Assembly: GCA_002348465.1 (NCBI GenBank)
Contig: DEBI01000028.1
Coordinates: forward strand, 10,434 to 27,301
Length of the DNA stretch: 16,868 nucleotides
Source of the DNA: Gemmatimonadales bacterium UBA2960
GTDB taxonomy: Bacteria > Gemmatimonadota > Gemmatimonadetes > Longimicrobiales > Gaopeijiaceae
Direction: 5' to 3'
The notes under the pieces were generated by a model, which was not told the origin of the DNA, made no database searches, and saw nothing but the letters and a program-made list of their open reading frames with translations. The position numbers and the translations under genes are program-made. Positions 1 through 7,399 of the stretch are shown here, piece by piece (the stretch's first letter is position 1; every line of letters starts with the position of its first letter).

Positions 1-623
1 GTGCCCGTAAGCCATTCCTTGAGCTTGCTGGAAAACCTGTGTTGCTGCGATCGCTGATCCCGTTCTTAGCCGAGAATCGGGTCACGGCGATAGCGATCGC
101 CGTGATGCGGGAAGAATTGGATAATCAGCCGGAATGGCTAACGGACTTAGACAAGAGAATCGTTGTAGTGGAGGGTGGAGCAACACGGGGTGAGTCTGTG
201 GCCTGCGCGATTGGTGCACTTCCGGATGACGTTACCGAGATCGCGGTGCATGATGGTGCCCGTCCACTGGTAGCGCCCGAGCTGATCAGTAGATGTATCG
301 ATTTGGCCTGTACAGGTGTTGGCGCGGTGGCGGGAGAGCCTATGATCGATACGGTCAAGCGAGTTGATAAAGAGGATTTTGTTACTGGAACTCCGGACCG
401 TTCGACCTTGTGGTCAGCACATACTCCCCAAGTGTTCCCGGCTATGATGCTGCGTGCCGCATACTCAAAAGGTTATCCAGTGGCTACAGATGACGCTTCT
501 CTAGTAGAAGCTACCGGGGGACGAATCCAGATGCTGGATGATGGTGGAATGAATATAAAGATTACCCGACCCGCGGATCTCGTGCTTGCGGAGGCTATAC
601 TCTCGACGCGTGATAGCGACTGA
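1..623 (+). CDS. ispD: IspD, MEP cytidylyltransferase (5' end outside window)
   Basis: This is 2-C-methyl-D-erythritol 4-phosphate cytidylyltransferase, which joins CTP and MEP in the non-mevalonate isoprenoid pathway in the cytosol. The reading frame is open from base 3, so about 206 C-terminal residues are visible. The glycine-rich CTP-binding start of the protein lies outside, but the frame begins with RKPFLELAGKPVL, the segment just after it. Further family marks are VHDGARPLV (family HDAARPLV), HTPQVF, TDDASLVEATGG and the near-terminal NIKITRPADL. The stop at 621-623 is followed directly by the next gene with no spacer, suggesting one transcript. The usual partner ispF is not adjacent. 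Identity is confident; only the N-terminus is unseen. Confidence 0.95.
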   Translation, partial: ARKPFLELAGKPVLLRSLIPFLAENRVTAIAIAVMREELDNQPEWLTDLDKRIVVVEGGATRGESVACAIGALPDDVTEIAVHDGARPLVAPELISRCIDLACTGVGAVAGEPMIDTVKRVDKEDFVTGTPDRSTLWSAHTPQVFPAMMLRAAYSKGYPVATDDASLVEATGGRIQMLDDGGMNIKITRPADLVLAEAILSTRDSD

Positions 624-1277
624 GTGGTGCGCGTGCTAGACCTCTGCGAAGAGCCAGATGTGGATCTGGTTCCAATAGTCGCCCACCTCCGTTCTGGTGG
701 CTTGGTGGCCTATCCGACAGAAACTGTATACGGTATAGGGGGCGTCTGCTCAATCGAGGCGTCAATGCGCGTTCGGGAGCTTAAGGGTCGCGAAGAAGCG
801 AAGCCCTTGATCGCTTTGGTACCCAACCGTGAGTCAGTGGGTGAGCTGGAGTGGACTCCAGAAGCAGTAGAGCTTGCTGAGACCTTTTGGCCTGGTTCGT
901 TGACTCTCATTCTTCGAGACCCCGATGGCCTCTTTCCTGACAGTGTGCGGGATTCGGACAGGAGGACTGTGGCGGTGCGTGAGAGCCCTCACATCCTGGT
1001 ATCCCATCTGGTTCAAAAGTTAGGAGAGCCTTTGACGTCTACGAGTCTTAATCGTTCTGGTGAGCCTGCAATTACAACCGGGGCTGAGGCGCGGGATTTT
1101 CTTGTAAGGCTAGATGCGAAGGATATTTGGCTGATTGACGGAGGTTCACTGCCACCGTCGCCGGCATCGACTATCGTAGACTGCACCACCGTACCTCCCT
1201 CGGTGCTCCGGGATGGAGCCATTCCCGCAGAGCGACTTCGTCGCCTCATAGAGGAGGCAGATGGATCCGTTGAATGA
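624..1277 (+). CDS. tsaC: Sua5/YrdC/YwlC family L-threonylcarbamoyladenylate synthase
   Basis: The protein makes threonylcarbamoyl-AMP from threonine, bicarbonate and ATP, the first step of t6A37 modification of ANN-decoding tRNAs. The 217 residues match the single-domain YrdC length, without the extra Sua5 domain. Motifs in order: GGLVAYPTETVYGIG near residues 26-40, LKGREEAKPL (the K-x-R...KPL set that binds ATP), FWPGSLTLIL, TVAVRESPH, STSLNRSGEPA and ASTIVD. The start is uncertain: GTG codons occur in frame at 624, 627 and 633, and no clear Shine-Dalgarno decides between them. It abuts ispD and overlaps the next gene by 17 bases. The pairing with a YwlE-like phosphatase recalls ywlC-ywlE in Bacillus subtilis. 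TsaB, TsaD and TsaE are not in the window. Confidence 0.93.
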   Translation: MVRVLDLCEEPDVDLVPIVAHLRSGGLVAYPTETVYGIGGVCSIEASMRVRELKGREEAKPLIALVPNRESVGELEWTPEAVELAETFWPGSLTLILRDPDGLFPDSVRDSDRRTVAVRESPHILVSHLVQKLGEPLTSTSLNRSGEPAITTGAEARDFLVRLDAKDIWLIDGGSLPPSPASTIVDCTTVPPSVLRDGAIPAERLRRLIEEADGSVE

Positions 1278-1758
1278 TACGGGTGTGTTCCGACTGCTTT
1301 TTGTGTGCACTGGCAACACTTGTCGTTCCCCGATGGCGGAGGTGATCGCTAGGCACCAAATCACGAAGCTAGGTTGGAGTGAAGTTGAGGTAGGCTCAGC
1401 TGGTGTCGGTGCATGGGAGGGCAGTCCCCCTTCCGGGGGTGCGGTCCGGGTTGCAGCGGCTAATGGATTGGATCTATCGGAGCATTCATCGACCTACCTA
1501 TCGCAGGAGTTGGTCGAGGATGCCGACCTGATTCTCACTATGTCAGCTAGTCATGTTGTTCGAGCGCGAGAGCTAGGAGCCGGTGAGAAAGTCGCACTGC
1601 TGCCGGCTTTTACCGCTCGTCAGGTCGATATGGGTAAAGTAGGTGGGATACCTGATCCCATAGGTGGTTGCGACGAGGAGTATGCTGGGACCTTCGAAGT
1701 TCTAGACGGACTAATCGAACTGGCTTTGATGAGAATTCAACCCCTGCTGAAGCCATGA
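1261..1758 (+). CDS. Low-molecular-weight phosphatase, YwlE-like (probable protein-arginine phosphatase)
   Basis: This is a cytosolic phosphatase of the low-molecular-weight PTP fold, 165 residues (family about 150-165). The P-loop is FVCTGNTCRSPMAE, with nucleophile Cys16 and Arg22 in the C-x5-R pattern. The general-acid aspartate is Asp132 in PDPIGG. Thr20 occupies the P-loop place that is threonine in B. subtilis YwlE and usually a bulky aliphatic residue in tyrosine phosphatases (CxGNICRS); in YwlE that threonine favours phospho-arginine. PDPIGG also resembles YwlE's DPFGG more than the DPYY type of tyrosine phosphatases. Arginine phosphatase activity is therefore the better guess, but it is inferred from residues only. 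The ATG at 1261 lies inside the upstream gene, and the end overlaps aroE by four bases (ATGA), implying translational coupling. Confidence 0.9.
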   Translation: MDPLNDTGVFRLLFVCTGNTCRSPMAEVIARHQITKLGWSEVEVGSAGVGAWEGSPPSGGAVRVAAANGLDLSEHSSTYLSQELVEDADLILTMSASHVVRARELGAGEKVALLPAFTARQVDMGKVGGIPDPIGGCDEEYAGTFEVLDGLIELALMRIQPLLKP

Positions 1759-2597
1759 CAGTCAACGCTGCAACGCGTGTCTTGGCTCTTCTCGGTGATC
1801 CGATTTCTCACTCGGCTTCGCCGGAAATCCAGAATGCGGCGTTCCGAAAAGCGAGACTTAAGGGAGTGTACGTTGCAGTTCGTTGTGCGGCGGAAGACCT
1901 CAGGGGGTTGATGAGAGGGTTGGCTCGAGCTGGGGGCGGTGGAAACGTGACGTTACCTCACAAAGAAGCGGCCTCAAGGATCCTTGATATTCGAAGCGAC
2001 GCTGTCCGCAGGACGGGGGCTTGTAACACGTTCTGGGGTGACGATGCTGGACGACTCCACGGTGACAACACAGATGTAGAGGGGGTGCGTCGAGCACTTG
2101 CTAGTTTTATGCACGGGCCCACAAAAGGGATGCGAGTGTTGTTACTCGGAGCGGGTGGCGCCGCTCGAGCGTCTCTCGCAGCATTGGTTGAGGAGGACGC
2201 TGGAGATATCCTGCTTTTCAACCGGACCCTAGAACGTGCTCGTGCAGTGTCACTCAGGATCGGCGGTAACAAAGTGCGTGTGATCCGACTTGCTAAGGAA
2301 TTAGAGGGACAAAAATTCGACCTCGTAATCAATGCGACTCGGCTTGGCCTCGAGCCCGATGACCCATCACCGATTGATCTCAACTCACTTGGCCGCGTAG
2401 GCCAAGCGATGGATCTCGTGTATGGAAAACACGCGCCAGCTTTTGTTCAGGCCGCGGAGGAAGCAGGTATCCGTGCATCGGATGGCGCCGAAGTGTTGGT
2501 GCAACAGGCCGCTGTCTCATTTGAACGTTGGTGGGGACGAGAGGCACCTCTAGAAGCTATGCGTAAAGCGATGGGTAAGAGGTATCGGACTCGATAA
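1755..2597 (+). CDS. aroE: AroE, shikimate dehydrogenase
   Basis: The enzyme reduces 3-dehydroshikimate to shikimate with NADPH in aromatic amino acid biosynthesis. With the ATG at 1755 the protein has 280 residues, normal for AroE, and overlaps the phosphatase stop by four bases (ATGA). The frame is open further upstream (to 1668), but that part lies inside the previous gene and does not resemble AroE. The N-terminal domain has LLGDPISHSASP (substrate serines Ser18 and Ser20), NVTLPHK with catalytic Lys70, ACNTF, and DNTD with catalytic Asp107. The nucleotide domain has LLGAGGAARA and the NRT motif, typical of NADP use. Towards the end come VINATRLGL, DLVY and Gln251 in VQQAA. It closes the first gene cluster. 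Confidence 0.95.
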   Translation: MTVNAATRVLALLGDPISHSASPEIQNAAFRKARLKGVYVAVRCAAEDLRGLMRGLARAGGGGNVTLPHKEAASRILDIRSDAVRRTGACNTFWGDDAGRLHGDNTDVEGVRRALASFMHGPTKGMRVLLLGAGGAARASLAALVEEDAGDILLFNRTLERARAVSLRIGGNKVRVIRLAKELEGQKFDLVINATRLGLEPDDPSPIDLNSLGRVGQAMDLVYGKHAPAFVQAAEEAGIRASDGAEVLVQQAAVSFERWWGREAPLEAMRKAMGKRYRTR

Positions 2598-2790
2598 ATG
2601 GTGTTTCTCAAACGATAGAATGATCGTGCAGAGGCAGTCGTTTTTTAACGGGCCTAAGTTCGTTCCTGCTGCTGATCTTTCCAGCTACTTTCAGGTTAAT
2701 CGGACTGGCGTGGCAAGAACTCGATTTCGTTAACTTCTTTAGCCTTGCTTGGACGCTTCCCTAGGCGCTTTAGGGGTTATCTTGAGATAG

Positions 2791-2808
2791 TGCAGAATTG
2801 ATTCTGCA
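2791..2808. promoter_or_regulatory. Perfect inverted repeat upstream of gap (possible operator or 5' UTR hairpin)
   Basis: TGCAGAAT and ATTCTGCA form perfect eight-base arms around a two-base centre, ending 31 bases before the gap ATG at 2840. The position suits a repressor site or a small hairpin in the leader. The rest of the 2598-2839 gap shows only a weaker 5-base inverted repeat after aroE (2612-2616 with 2623-2627) and a short T run at 2641-2646. I saw no convincing -35/-10 pair there. Arms of this size with a short spacer are expected a few times by chance in 17 kb, so position is the main support. Confidence 0.35.
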
Positions 2809-2839
2809 TCCTAATTCCCCATCCGAGAGATTTCACAGA

Positions 2840-3850
2840 ATGGCGATCCGAGCAGCGATCAACGGATTCGGGCGCATCGGACGAAATGTCCTGCGAAGCG
2901 CCAAGCAGGAAGGTAACAGCGACATAGACTTTGTTGCCGTCAACGACCTAACGAGTCCGCATACGCTGGCTCACCTTCTTAAATACGATTCGGTCCACGG
3001 CCGCTATCCAGGCTCGATTGAGGTTTCGGGGGATGGGTTAGTAATAGACGGGGAAGAGATAAAGGTGTTAAGCGAGCGGGACCCGGCTGCGCTTCCGTGG
3101 GCGGATTTAGGTGTTGATATCGTCATTGAGTCGACCGGGGTGTTCCGTGATCACGCGTCAGCGTCGAAACACATAGAGGCCGGCGCGCGGAAGGTAATTA
3201 TTTCGGCGCCCGGTAAGAATGAGGATGTGACGATCGTCCTCGGGGTGAACCAGGAACGCTACAATCCGGATAGCCACCACATTATTTCGAACGCAAGCTG
3301 CACGACTAACTGTCTTGCGCCGGTGGTGAAGGTTCTCAGCGATGAGTTCGGTTTTCGACATGGGCTGATGACGACCATACATGCCTACACCACCGATCAG
3401 AGAATTCTCGATCTTCCTCACTCAGATCTTCGCCGCTCGCGAGCAGCGGGGATGTCGATGATCCCGACAACAACTGGAGCCGCGAAAGCAACGGGGCTTG
3501 TCTTACCGGAAGTGGAGGGACGGATTGATGGCATGGCAATAAGAGTGCCGACTGCTGACGTTTCTCTGGTTGATTTGGTAGCGGAGTTGGAAAGAGATGT
3601 TACAGAAGAGGAAGTGAACAACGCGTTTCAAGCAGCAGCAGATGGCCCAATGGCTGGGGTTTTGGGTGTCTCGAATGAACCCTTGGTCTCGATCGATTAC
3701 ACAAGTGACCCTCGAAGCTCTACGGTCGATGCACTTTCCACTTCCGTTATGGATGGCAGAATGGTCAAGGTTCTGTCTTGGTACGACAATGAATGGGGAT
3801 ATTCATCTCGGGTGGTAGATCTAGTCGGCTTCGTTGGTGAACAACTCTGA
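2840..3850 (+). CDS. gap: Glyceraldehyde-3-phosphate dehydrogenase, class I
   Basis: The enzyme oxidises glyceraldehyde 3-phosphate to 1,3-bisphosphoglycerate with NAD in glycolysis. The 336 residues from the ATG at 2840 match the family. A TTG at 2798 would add 14 residues that are not family-like, so the ATG is preferred; a weak GAGAG lies upstream. The protein starts MAIRAAINGFGRIGRN, the Rossmann motif. Asn35-Asp36 in VAVND suggests NAD preference. SNASCTTNCLAP carries catalytic Cys154, and HAYTTDQ carries His181. RSRAAGMSMIPTTTGAAKA and SWYDNEWGYSSRVVDL are hallmark segments. It leads the gap-pgk-tpiA block, with pgk only eight bases downstream. Asp36 argues against a purely NADP-linked biosynthetic form. 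Confidence 0.97.
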   Translation: MAIRAAINGFGRIGRNVLRSAKQEGNSDIDFVAVNDLTSPHTLAHLLKYDSVHGRYPGSIEVSGDGLVIDGEEIKVLSERDPAALPWADLGVDIVIESTGVFRDHASASKHIEAGARKVIISAPGKNEDVTIVLGVNQERYNPDSHHIISNASCTTNCLAPVVKVLSDEFGFRHGLMTTIHAYTTDQRILDLPHSDLRRSRAAGMSMIPTTTGAAKATGLVLPEVEGRIDGMAIRVPTADVSLVDLVAELERDVTEEEVNNAFQAAADGPMAGVLGVSNEPLVSIDYTSDPRSSTVDALSTSVMDGRMVKVLSWYDNEWGYSSRVVDLVGFVGEQL

Positions 3851-3858
3851 GTGGCAAA

Positions 3859-5070
3859 TTGAATAAGAGAAGTATCTCGGACGTCGATCTTGGAGGGATA
3901 CCGGGACGTACCGCAATCGTTCGTGCGGATCTCAATGTCCCGCTCGACGATGGGGACATCACAGATGACAAGAGGATCAGAGCTTCGCTCCCAACGCTTA
4001 GAATACTCACTGAGGCTCGCTGGCGCGTTGTGCTGCTTTCTCACCTAGGTAGACCGAAAGGTGAGATTGACCCTGAATTCTCCATGAAACCCGTAGCCGA
4101 CCGTTTGGATGAGCTCCTCGATCCCACTGTGCACTTTATCGCTCACACAAGCGGAGTCGCTGCCGTTGATGGGCTTGAGGTGCTCGAAGCTGGAGAGATT
4201 GCACTTCTAGAGAATACGAGATTTGAGTTGGGTGAGGCGATCAACGATCCGGATCTAGCTGAATTTTGGGCGTCACTCGGTGACTTGTATGTAAATGACG
4301 CTTTTGGTAGCGCGCATCGCGCTCACGCGTCTACAGCTGGGCTCGCCACCGCTATGCGAGCAAAAGGTGGAGATGCCGTCGCGGGGTTCTTGATGGAGAA
4401 AGAGATCCAATTCCTAGATGAAGCACTCCATGTCCCTCAGAACCCTTTCCTAGCTATAGTGGGCGGAGCGAAGATCTCTTCGAAGATAGGTATGCTCTCT
4501 AGGTTGCTTCCACGAGTGGATCACCTACTGATTGGTGGAGGGATGGCGAACACCTTCTTCGCAGCTCTGGGGCTTGATACTGGAGACAGCCTTGTCGAAA
4601 TGGATGCGGTCGAGTTGGCGAAGGGTCTGCTCGGAGTGGGTGGCGAACGCCTAGTTCTTCCTTTGGACTGTATCGTCGCTGCAAATGTTTCTGAGGATGC
4701 TGAAAGACGGGTTGTGGGGCGAACAGAGGTCCAGCCGTCTGATAAAATCCTCGATATCGGACCTCGCACTCACCAGTTGTTTACTGATTTTGTTGCAGAG
4801 GCGAATACGATCGTTTGGAATGGTCCGATGGGGGTCTTCGAGGTTGATGCTTTTGCCGAGGGTACAGTCGGAATAGCTCACGCGGTGGCGGAGGCGTGTG
4901 ACCGGGGAGCCATGGGAATTCTTGGTGGAGGCGACTCCGCAGCAGCTGCGGAGCGGGCTGGCGTCGTCGATCGGCTGACGCATGTATCGACCGGCGGTGG
5001 AGCTTCACTTGAACTGCTCGCTGGCGGGGATCTTCCTAGTGTCGATGAACTTTCAGACCGGAGCTACTGA
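3859..5070 (+). CDS. pgk: Phosphoglycerate kinase
   Basis: The enzyme transfers phosphate from 1,3-bisphosphoglycerate to ADP, the first ATP-yielding step of lower glycolysis. The 403 residues are close to the usual 390-400. Motifs in order: VRADLNVPL (21-29), SHLGRPKG (61-68), LLENTRFELGE, YVNDAFGSAHRAHAST, VGGAKISSKI, LLIGGGMANTFF, IVWNGPMGVFE, GGGDSAAA (356-363) and HVSTGGGASLELL (375-387). The start is TTG at 3859: it gives the expected N-terminus, and no ATG or GTG fits. No good Shine-Dalgarno precedes it, only a GAG around 3849-3851, so translation probably depends on ribosomes finishing gap. The stop overlaps the tpiA ATG by one base (TGATG). Confidence 0.96.
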   Translation: MNKRSISDVDLGGIPGRTAIVRADLNVPLDDGDITDDKRIRASLPTLRILTEARWRVVLLSHLGRPKGEIDPEFSMKPVADRLDELLDPTVHFIAHTSGVAAVDGLEVLEAGEIALLENTRFELGEAINDPDLAEFWASLGDLYVNDAFGSAHRAHASTAGLATAMRAKGGDAVAGFLMEKEIQFLDEALHVPQNPFLAIVGGAKISSKIGMLSRLLPRVDHLLIGGGMANTFFAALGLDTGDSLVEMDAVELAKGLLGVGGERLVLPLDCIVAANVSEDAERRVVGRTEVQPSDKILDIGPRTHQLFTDFVAEANTIVWNGPMGVFEVDAFAEGTVGIAHAVAEACDRGAMGILGGGDSAAAAERAGVVDRLTHVSTGGGASLELLAGGDLPSVDELSDRSY

Positions 5071-5813
5071 TGGCGGTGATTGCTGGGAACTGGAAGATGC
5101 ATCATGGCCCGAGTGAAGCTTTAGACTTTCTCTCCGACTTCGACGTAGATGCTATACCATCGAGCCATGAGCTTATCTTATTTCCGTCTAATTTATCGCT
5201 GCATGCAGTAGCGAACGCGGAGCAACGTGATTCAAGGGTACAGGTTGGCGTCCAGAACGTGTATTGGGAAGATTCTGGTGCATTCACCGGGGAGATATCG
5301 GCTCCTATGGCGAAAGATGCGGGTGCGACTTTCGCTCTCGTTGGACATTCTGAGCGTCGTCATGTGTTTGGTGAAACGGACCTGCAGACCCAGTGGAAGG
5401 TCGATATTGTAGTCCGTTCAGGTCTAGTACCAGTACTTTGTGTTGGAGAAACGATTGAAGAGCGCAGAGCCGGTCGTGTAGAAGAAGTAATACTGCGCCA
5501 GCTAGAGGTAGCTCTAGACAGTTTGTGTTCCGCTCCGCGCTTTCTCGTCGCGTACGAGCCAGTATGGGCAATTGGGACAGGAGAAACCGCGACACCGGAG
5601 GATGCGACGTTTGCGCACGGCACGCTGAGGCGGCGGCTCGAACGGGCCTTGAGCGCCACTCATGCTTCACGGGTTCCGATCCTTTACGGGGGATCGGTGA
5701 AGCCTGGGAATGCTGAAGAGCTTATGCAAGCTAGAGACGTAGATGGCCTGCTGGTGGGGGGCGCAAGTCTAGATGCTACCTCGTTCAGGCAGATAGTCAC
5801 GGCGGCGGGCTGA
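5070..5813 (+). CDS. tpiA: Triosephosphate isomerase
   Basis: The enzyme interconverts dihydroxyacetone phosphate and glyceraldehyde 3-phosphate. The 247 residues fit the TIM-barrel family. The N-terminus is short, with the AGNWKM motif placing catalytic Lys9. VGHSERR gives His93, AYEPVWAIGTG gives catalytic Glu163, and YGGSVKPGNAEELM with GLLVGGASLD forms the phosphate-binding C-terminal loops. It is coupled to pgk by a one-base overlap and completes a three-gene glycolytic run in reaction order except for tpiA last, a common bacterial arrangement. After the stop there are 67 bases before secG. Confidence 0.97.
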   Translation: MAVIAGNWKMHHGPSEALDFLSDFDVDAIPSSHELILFPSNLSLHAVANAEQRDSRVQVGVQNVYWEDSGAFTGEISAPMAKDAGATFALVGHSERRHVFGETDLQTQWKVDIVVRSGLVPVLCVGETIEERRAGRVEEVILRQLEVALDSLCSAPRFLVAYEPVWAIGTGETATPEDATFAHGTLRRRLERALSATHASRVPILYGGSVKPGNAEELMQARDVDGLLVGGASLDATSFRQIVTAAG

Positions 5814-5880
5814 AAAGGCCCGTTGACACCCATTCGAGCCTCTCCGACGTTTAGTATCTTAACCCAAAGGAAATAGTTCG

Positions 5881-6246
5881 ATGTACAGTATTCTCCTAGC
5901 TGCCCTAGTGCTTGACGGTCTCTTCCTCTCTGTTGTGATTTTGATGCAGGCTGGGAAGGGCGGTGGACTTGCTGCTGTAGGAGGAAGTGGCGGCACGATG
6001 GCCGACGGTGTGCTTGGTGGCCGACAGGCTACGACGGTGCTGACTCGTGCAACTTGGGGTGCTGGGGCAGCCTTTATGATCCTAGCCTTGATTCTCTCGA
6101 TAATGTCGTCTCGTACCGCAGTACCCGAATCAGTGATTCAGGTCGATGCTCCTGCTACCCAATCGGCTCCAGCACCTGTGCTTCCGGGGCTTCAGGAGCC
6201 AACTGCAGTGCAGCCGGATGGCAACTCGGGCAACGAGGGAAACTGA
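5881..6246 (+). CDS. secG: SecG, preprotein translocase subunit
   Basis: SecG is a small inner-membrane partner of SecYE that helps SecA-driven export. The 121-residue product has a first membrane segment at about 3-22 ending in LMQAGKGGGLAA, the conserved SecG loop start. Glycine-rich GGSGGTMADGVLGGR follows, with a second membrane segment at about 59-76. The last 45 residues are rich in Pro, Ala, Gln and Asn, a non-conserved tail often seen in SecG. AAAGGA at 5866-5871 is a clear ribosome site ahead of the ATG. Placement after tpiA is common across bacteria. A TTGACA lies at 5823-5828, but no -10 hexamer sits at a normal distance, so an own promoter is unproven. Confidence 0.93.
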   Translation: MYSILLAALVLDGLFLSVVILMQAGKGGGLAAVGGSGGTMADGVLGGRQATTVLTRATWGAGAAFMILALILSIMSSRTAVPESVIQVDAPATQSAPAPVLPGLQEPTAVQPDGNSGNEGN

Positions 6247-6252
6247 CCCCTT

Positions 6253-6297
6253 GAACCGCGAAAGCGGAGTGTGTCCCACGGAACTGCGAAACCGCGG
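6253..6297. repeat. Imperfect tandem-like repeat with a small GAAA-loop hairpin
   Basis: In the 92-base gap after secG, two related 17-base units begin at 6253 and 6281, both reading GAAC-y-GCGAAA, and agree at 13 of 17 positions. The first contains CCGC-GAAA-GCGG (6256-6267), a four-base stem closed by a GNRA-type loop. No T run follows directly, so this is not a convincing terminator. It may be chance. Confidence 0.2.
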
Positions 6298-6338
6298 ACT
6301 TCACTCAGTCTTCCTCTCGTTTTTCCCGGGAGAGCTTG

Positions 6339-7385
6339 GTGTCTGAGCCAACCCTCGGCTTGGAACGTGCGGGGCTCCAGGATCTTTATCGCTCCCTTTG
6401 CCTAACACGTGCGGCGGAGGAACGGCTCGAACTTTTGCAGAAGCAGGGCCACGTAACGGGTGGGTTGTATCGATCGCTTGGGCAGGAGGCCGGAGCTGTT
6501 GGTGCTGCGTACGCCCTTAGGCGTAGGACAGATGGGACCGGTGACATGCTTTGCCACACGATCCGGGCAGCGGGCGCACTCTTTCTCTTCGGTGGCGAGT
6601 TGATCGACTATTTTCGCCAGTACATGGCAAAGGGAACTAGTCCGACTAGAGGTCGTGAAGCGAATGTGCATTGGTTCGACTTCCAAAAAGGCTTTGTCGG
6701 GCCGGTCTCACCTCTTGGCACAATGATCGAGATCATGGCGGGGATGACTCTTTCGTTTCGTGTCCGTGGTGAGGACCGGATTGGTATTGTCTTTTATGGG
6801 GACGGCGCTTCTTCGACCGGTGCATGGCACGAAGGCCTGAACTTCGCCGCCGTCCAGCGTTGTCCGATGATTTTGATTGTCGAGAATAATCAGTGGGCTT
6901 TCTCTACTCCTACAAGTAAGAATACGCGTGTCTCCAGCTTCACTGAGAAGGGCCCAGGTTATGGGATTGACACGGAGGCGGTCGACGGGACAGATGTGCT
7001 AGCGGTTTTTGACGCGGTGCGGCGTGCTGCGTTGCAGGTGCGCTCAGGAGGAGGCACTCATATGATTGAATTGAACTATTTCAGGAGAAAGGGGCACGCG
7101 CAGCATGACCCCCAAGACTATGTGGATCCTGTCGTGATTCGCGCTTGGGAAAAGAAGGATCCACTTGATCTGTACCGGTCAAGGCTCCTTCACAACGAAT
7201 GGGCCTCGGAAGAAGAACTCATGGTCATTGAAGAACAGACTTTTGAGGAATGTCGTGTGGCTGCTGAGGCTGCGATTGCGGAACCGTACCCGGAGGGATC
7301 TGAAGCAGTCTTGGGTGTCTACACCGACGTTGCTATGCCGCATCCGTGGACTAGGTCGAACAGTCCCGACCCGACTCTGGCCTGA
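6339..7385 (+). CDS. pdhA: 2-oxo acid (probably pyruvate) dehydrogenase E1 component, alpha subunit
   Basis: This is the thiamine-diphosphate subunit of the E1 heterotetramer that decarboxylates a 2-oxo acid and passes the acyl group to the E2 lipoyl arm. From the GTG at 6339 it has 348 residues. That start sits four bases after GGGAGAG (6328-6334); a TTG at 6336 would be too close. The diphosphate-binding motif runs from YGDGASSTGAWHEG (GDG at 154-156) to VENNQWAFST (NN at 183-184), with 26 residues between, as expected. VSPLG precedes it, and RRKGHAQHDPQDY near residue 250 matches the phosphorylation-loop region of the family. Several segments resemble branched-chain E1 alpha as much as pyruvate E1 alpha, so the substrate is inferred. 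The beta subunit follows after 14 bases. Confidence 0.88.
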   Translation: MSEPTLGLERAGLQDLYRSLCLTRAAEERLELLQKQGHVTGGLYRSLGQEAGAVGAAYALRRRTDGTGDMLCHTIRAAGALFLFGGELIDYFRQYMAKGTSPTRGREANVHWFDFQKGFVGPVSPLGTMIEIMAGMTLSFRVRGEDRIGIVFYGDGASSTGAWHEGLNFAAVQRCPMILIVENNQWAFSTPTSKNTRVSSFTEKGPGYGIDTEAVDGTDVLAVFDAVRRAALQVRSGGGTHMIELNYFRRKGHAQHDPQDYVDPVVIRAWEKKDPLDLYRSRLLHNEWASEEELMVIEEQTFEECRVAAEAAIAEPYPEGSEAVLGVYTDVAMPHPWTRSNSPDPTLA

Positions 7386-7399
7386 ACGACCGAGGAACC

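Noticed and set aside
1668..1754. Longer N-terminus for AroE
   Set aside because: The extension lies inside the phosphatase gene and has no AroE similarity; the ATG at 1755 gives the normal length.
2612..2646. Intrinsic terminator after aroE
   Set aside because: The ACGAT/ATCGT stem is only five bases, and the T run begins 13 bases after it.
5823..5860. Promoter for secG from TTGACA at 5823 with TAGTAT or TATCTT
   Set aside because: The spacers would be 23 or 26 bases, too long for a sigma-70 promoter, and nothing at 16-18 bases resembles a -10.
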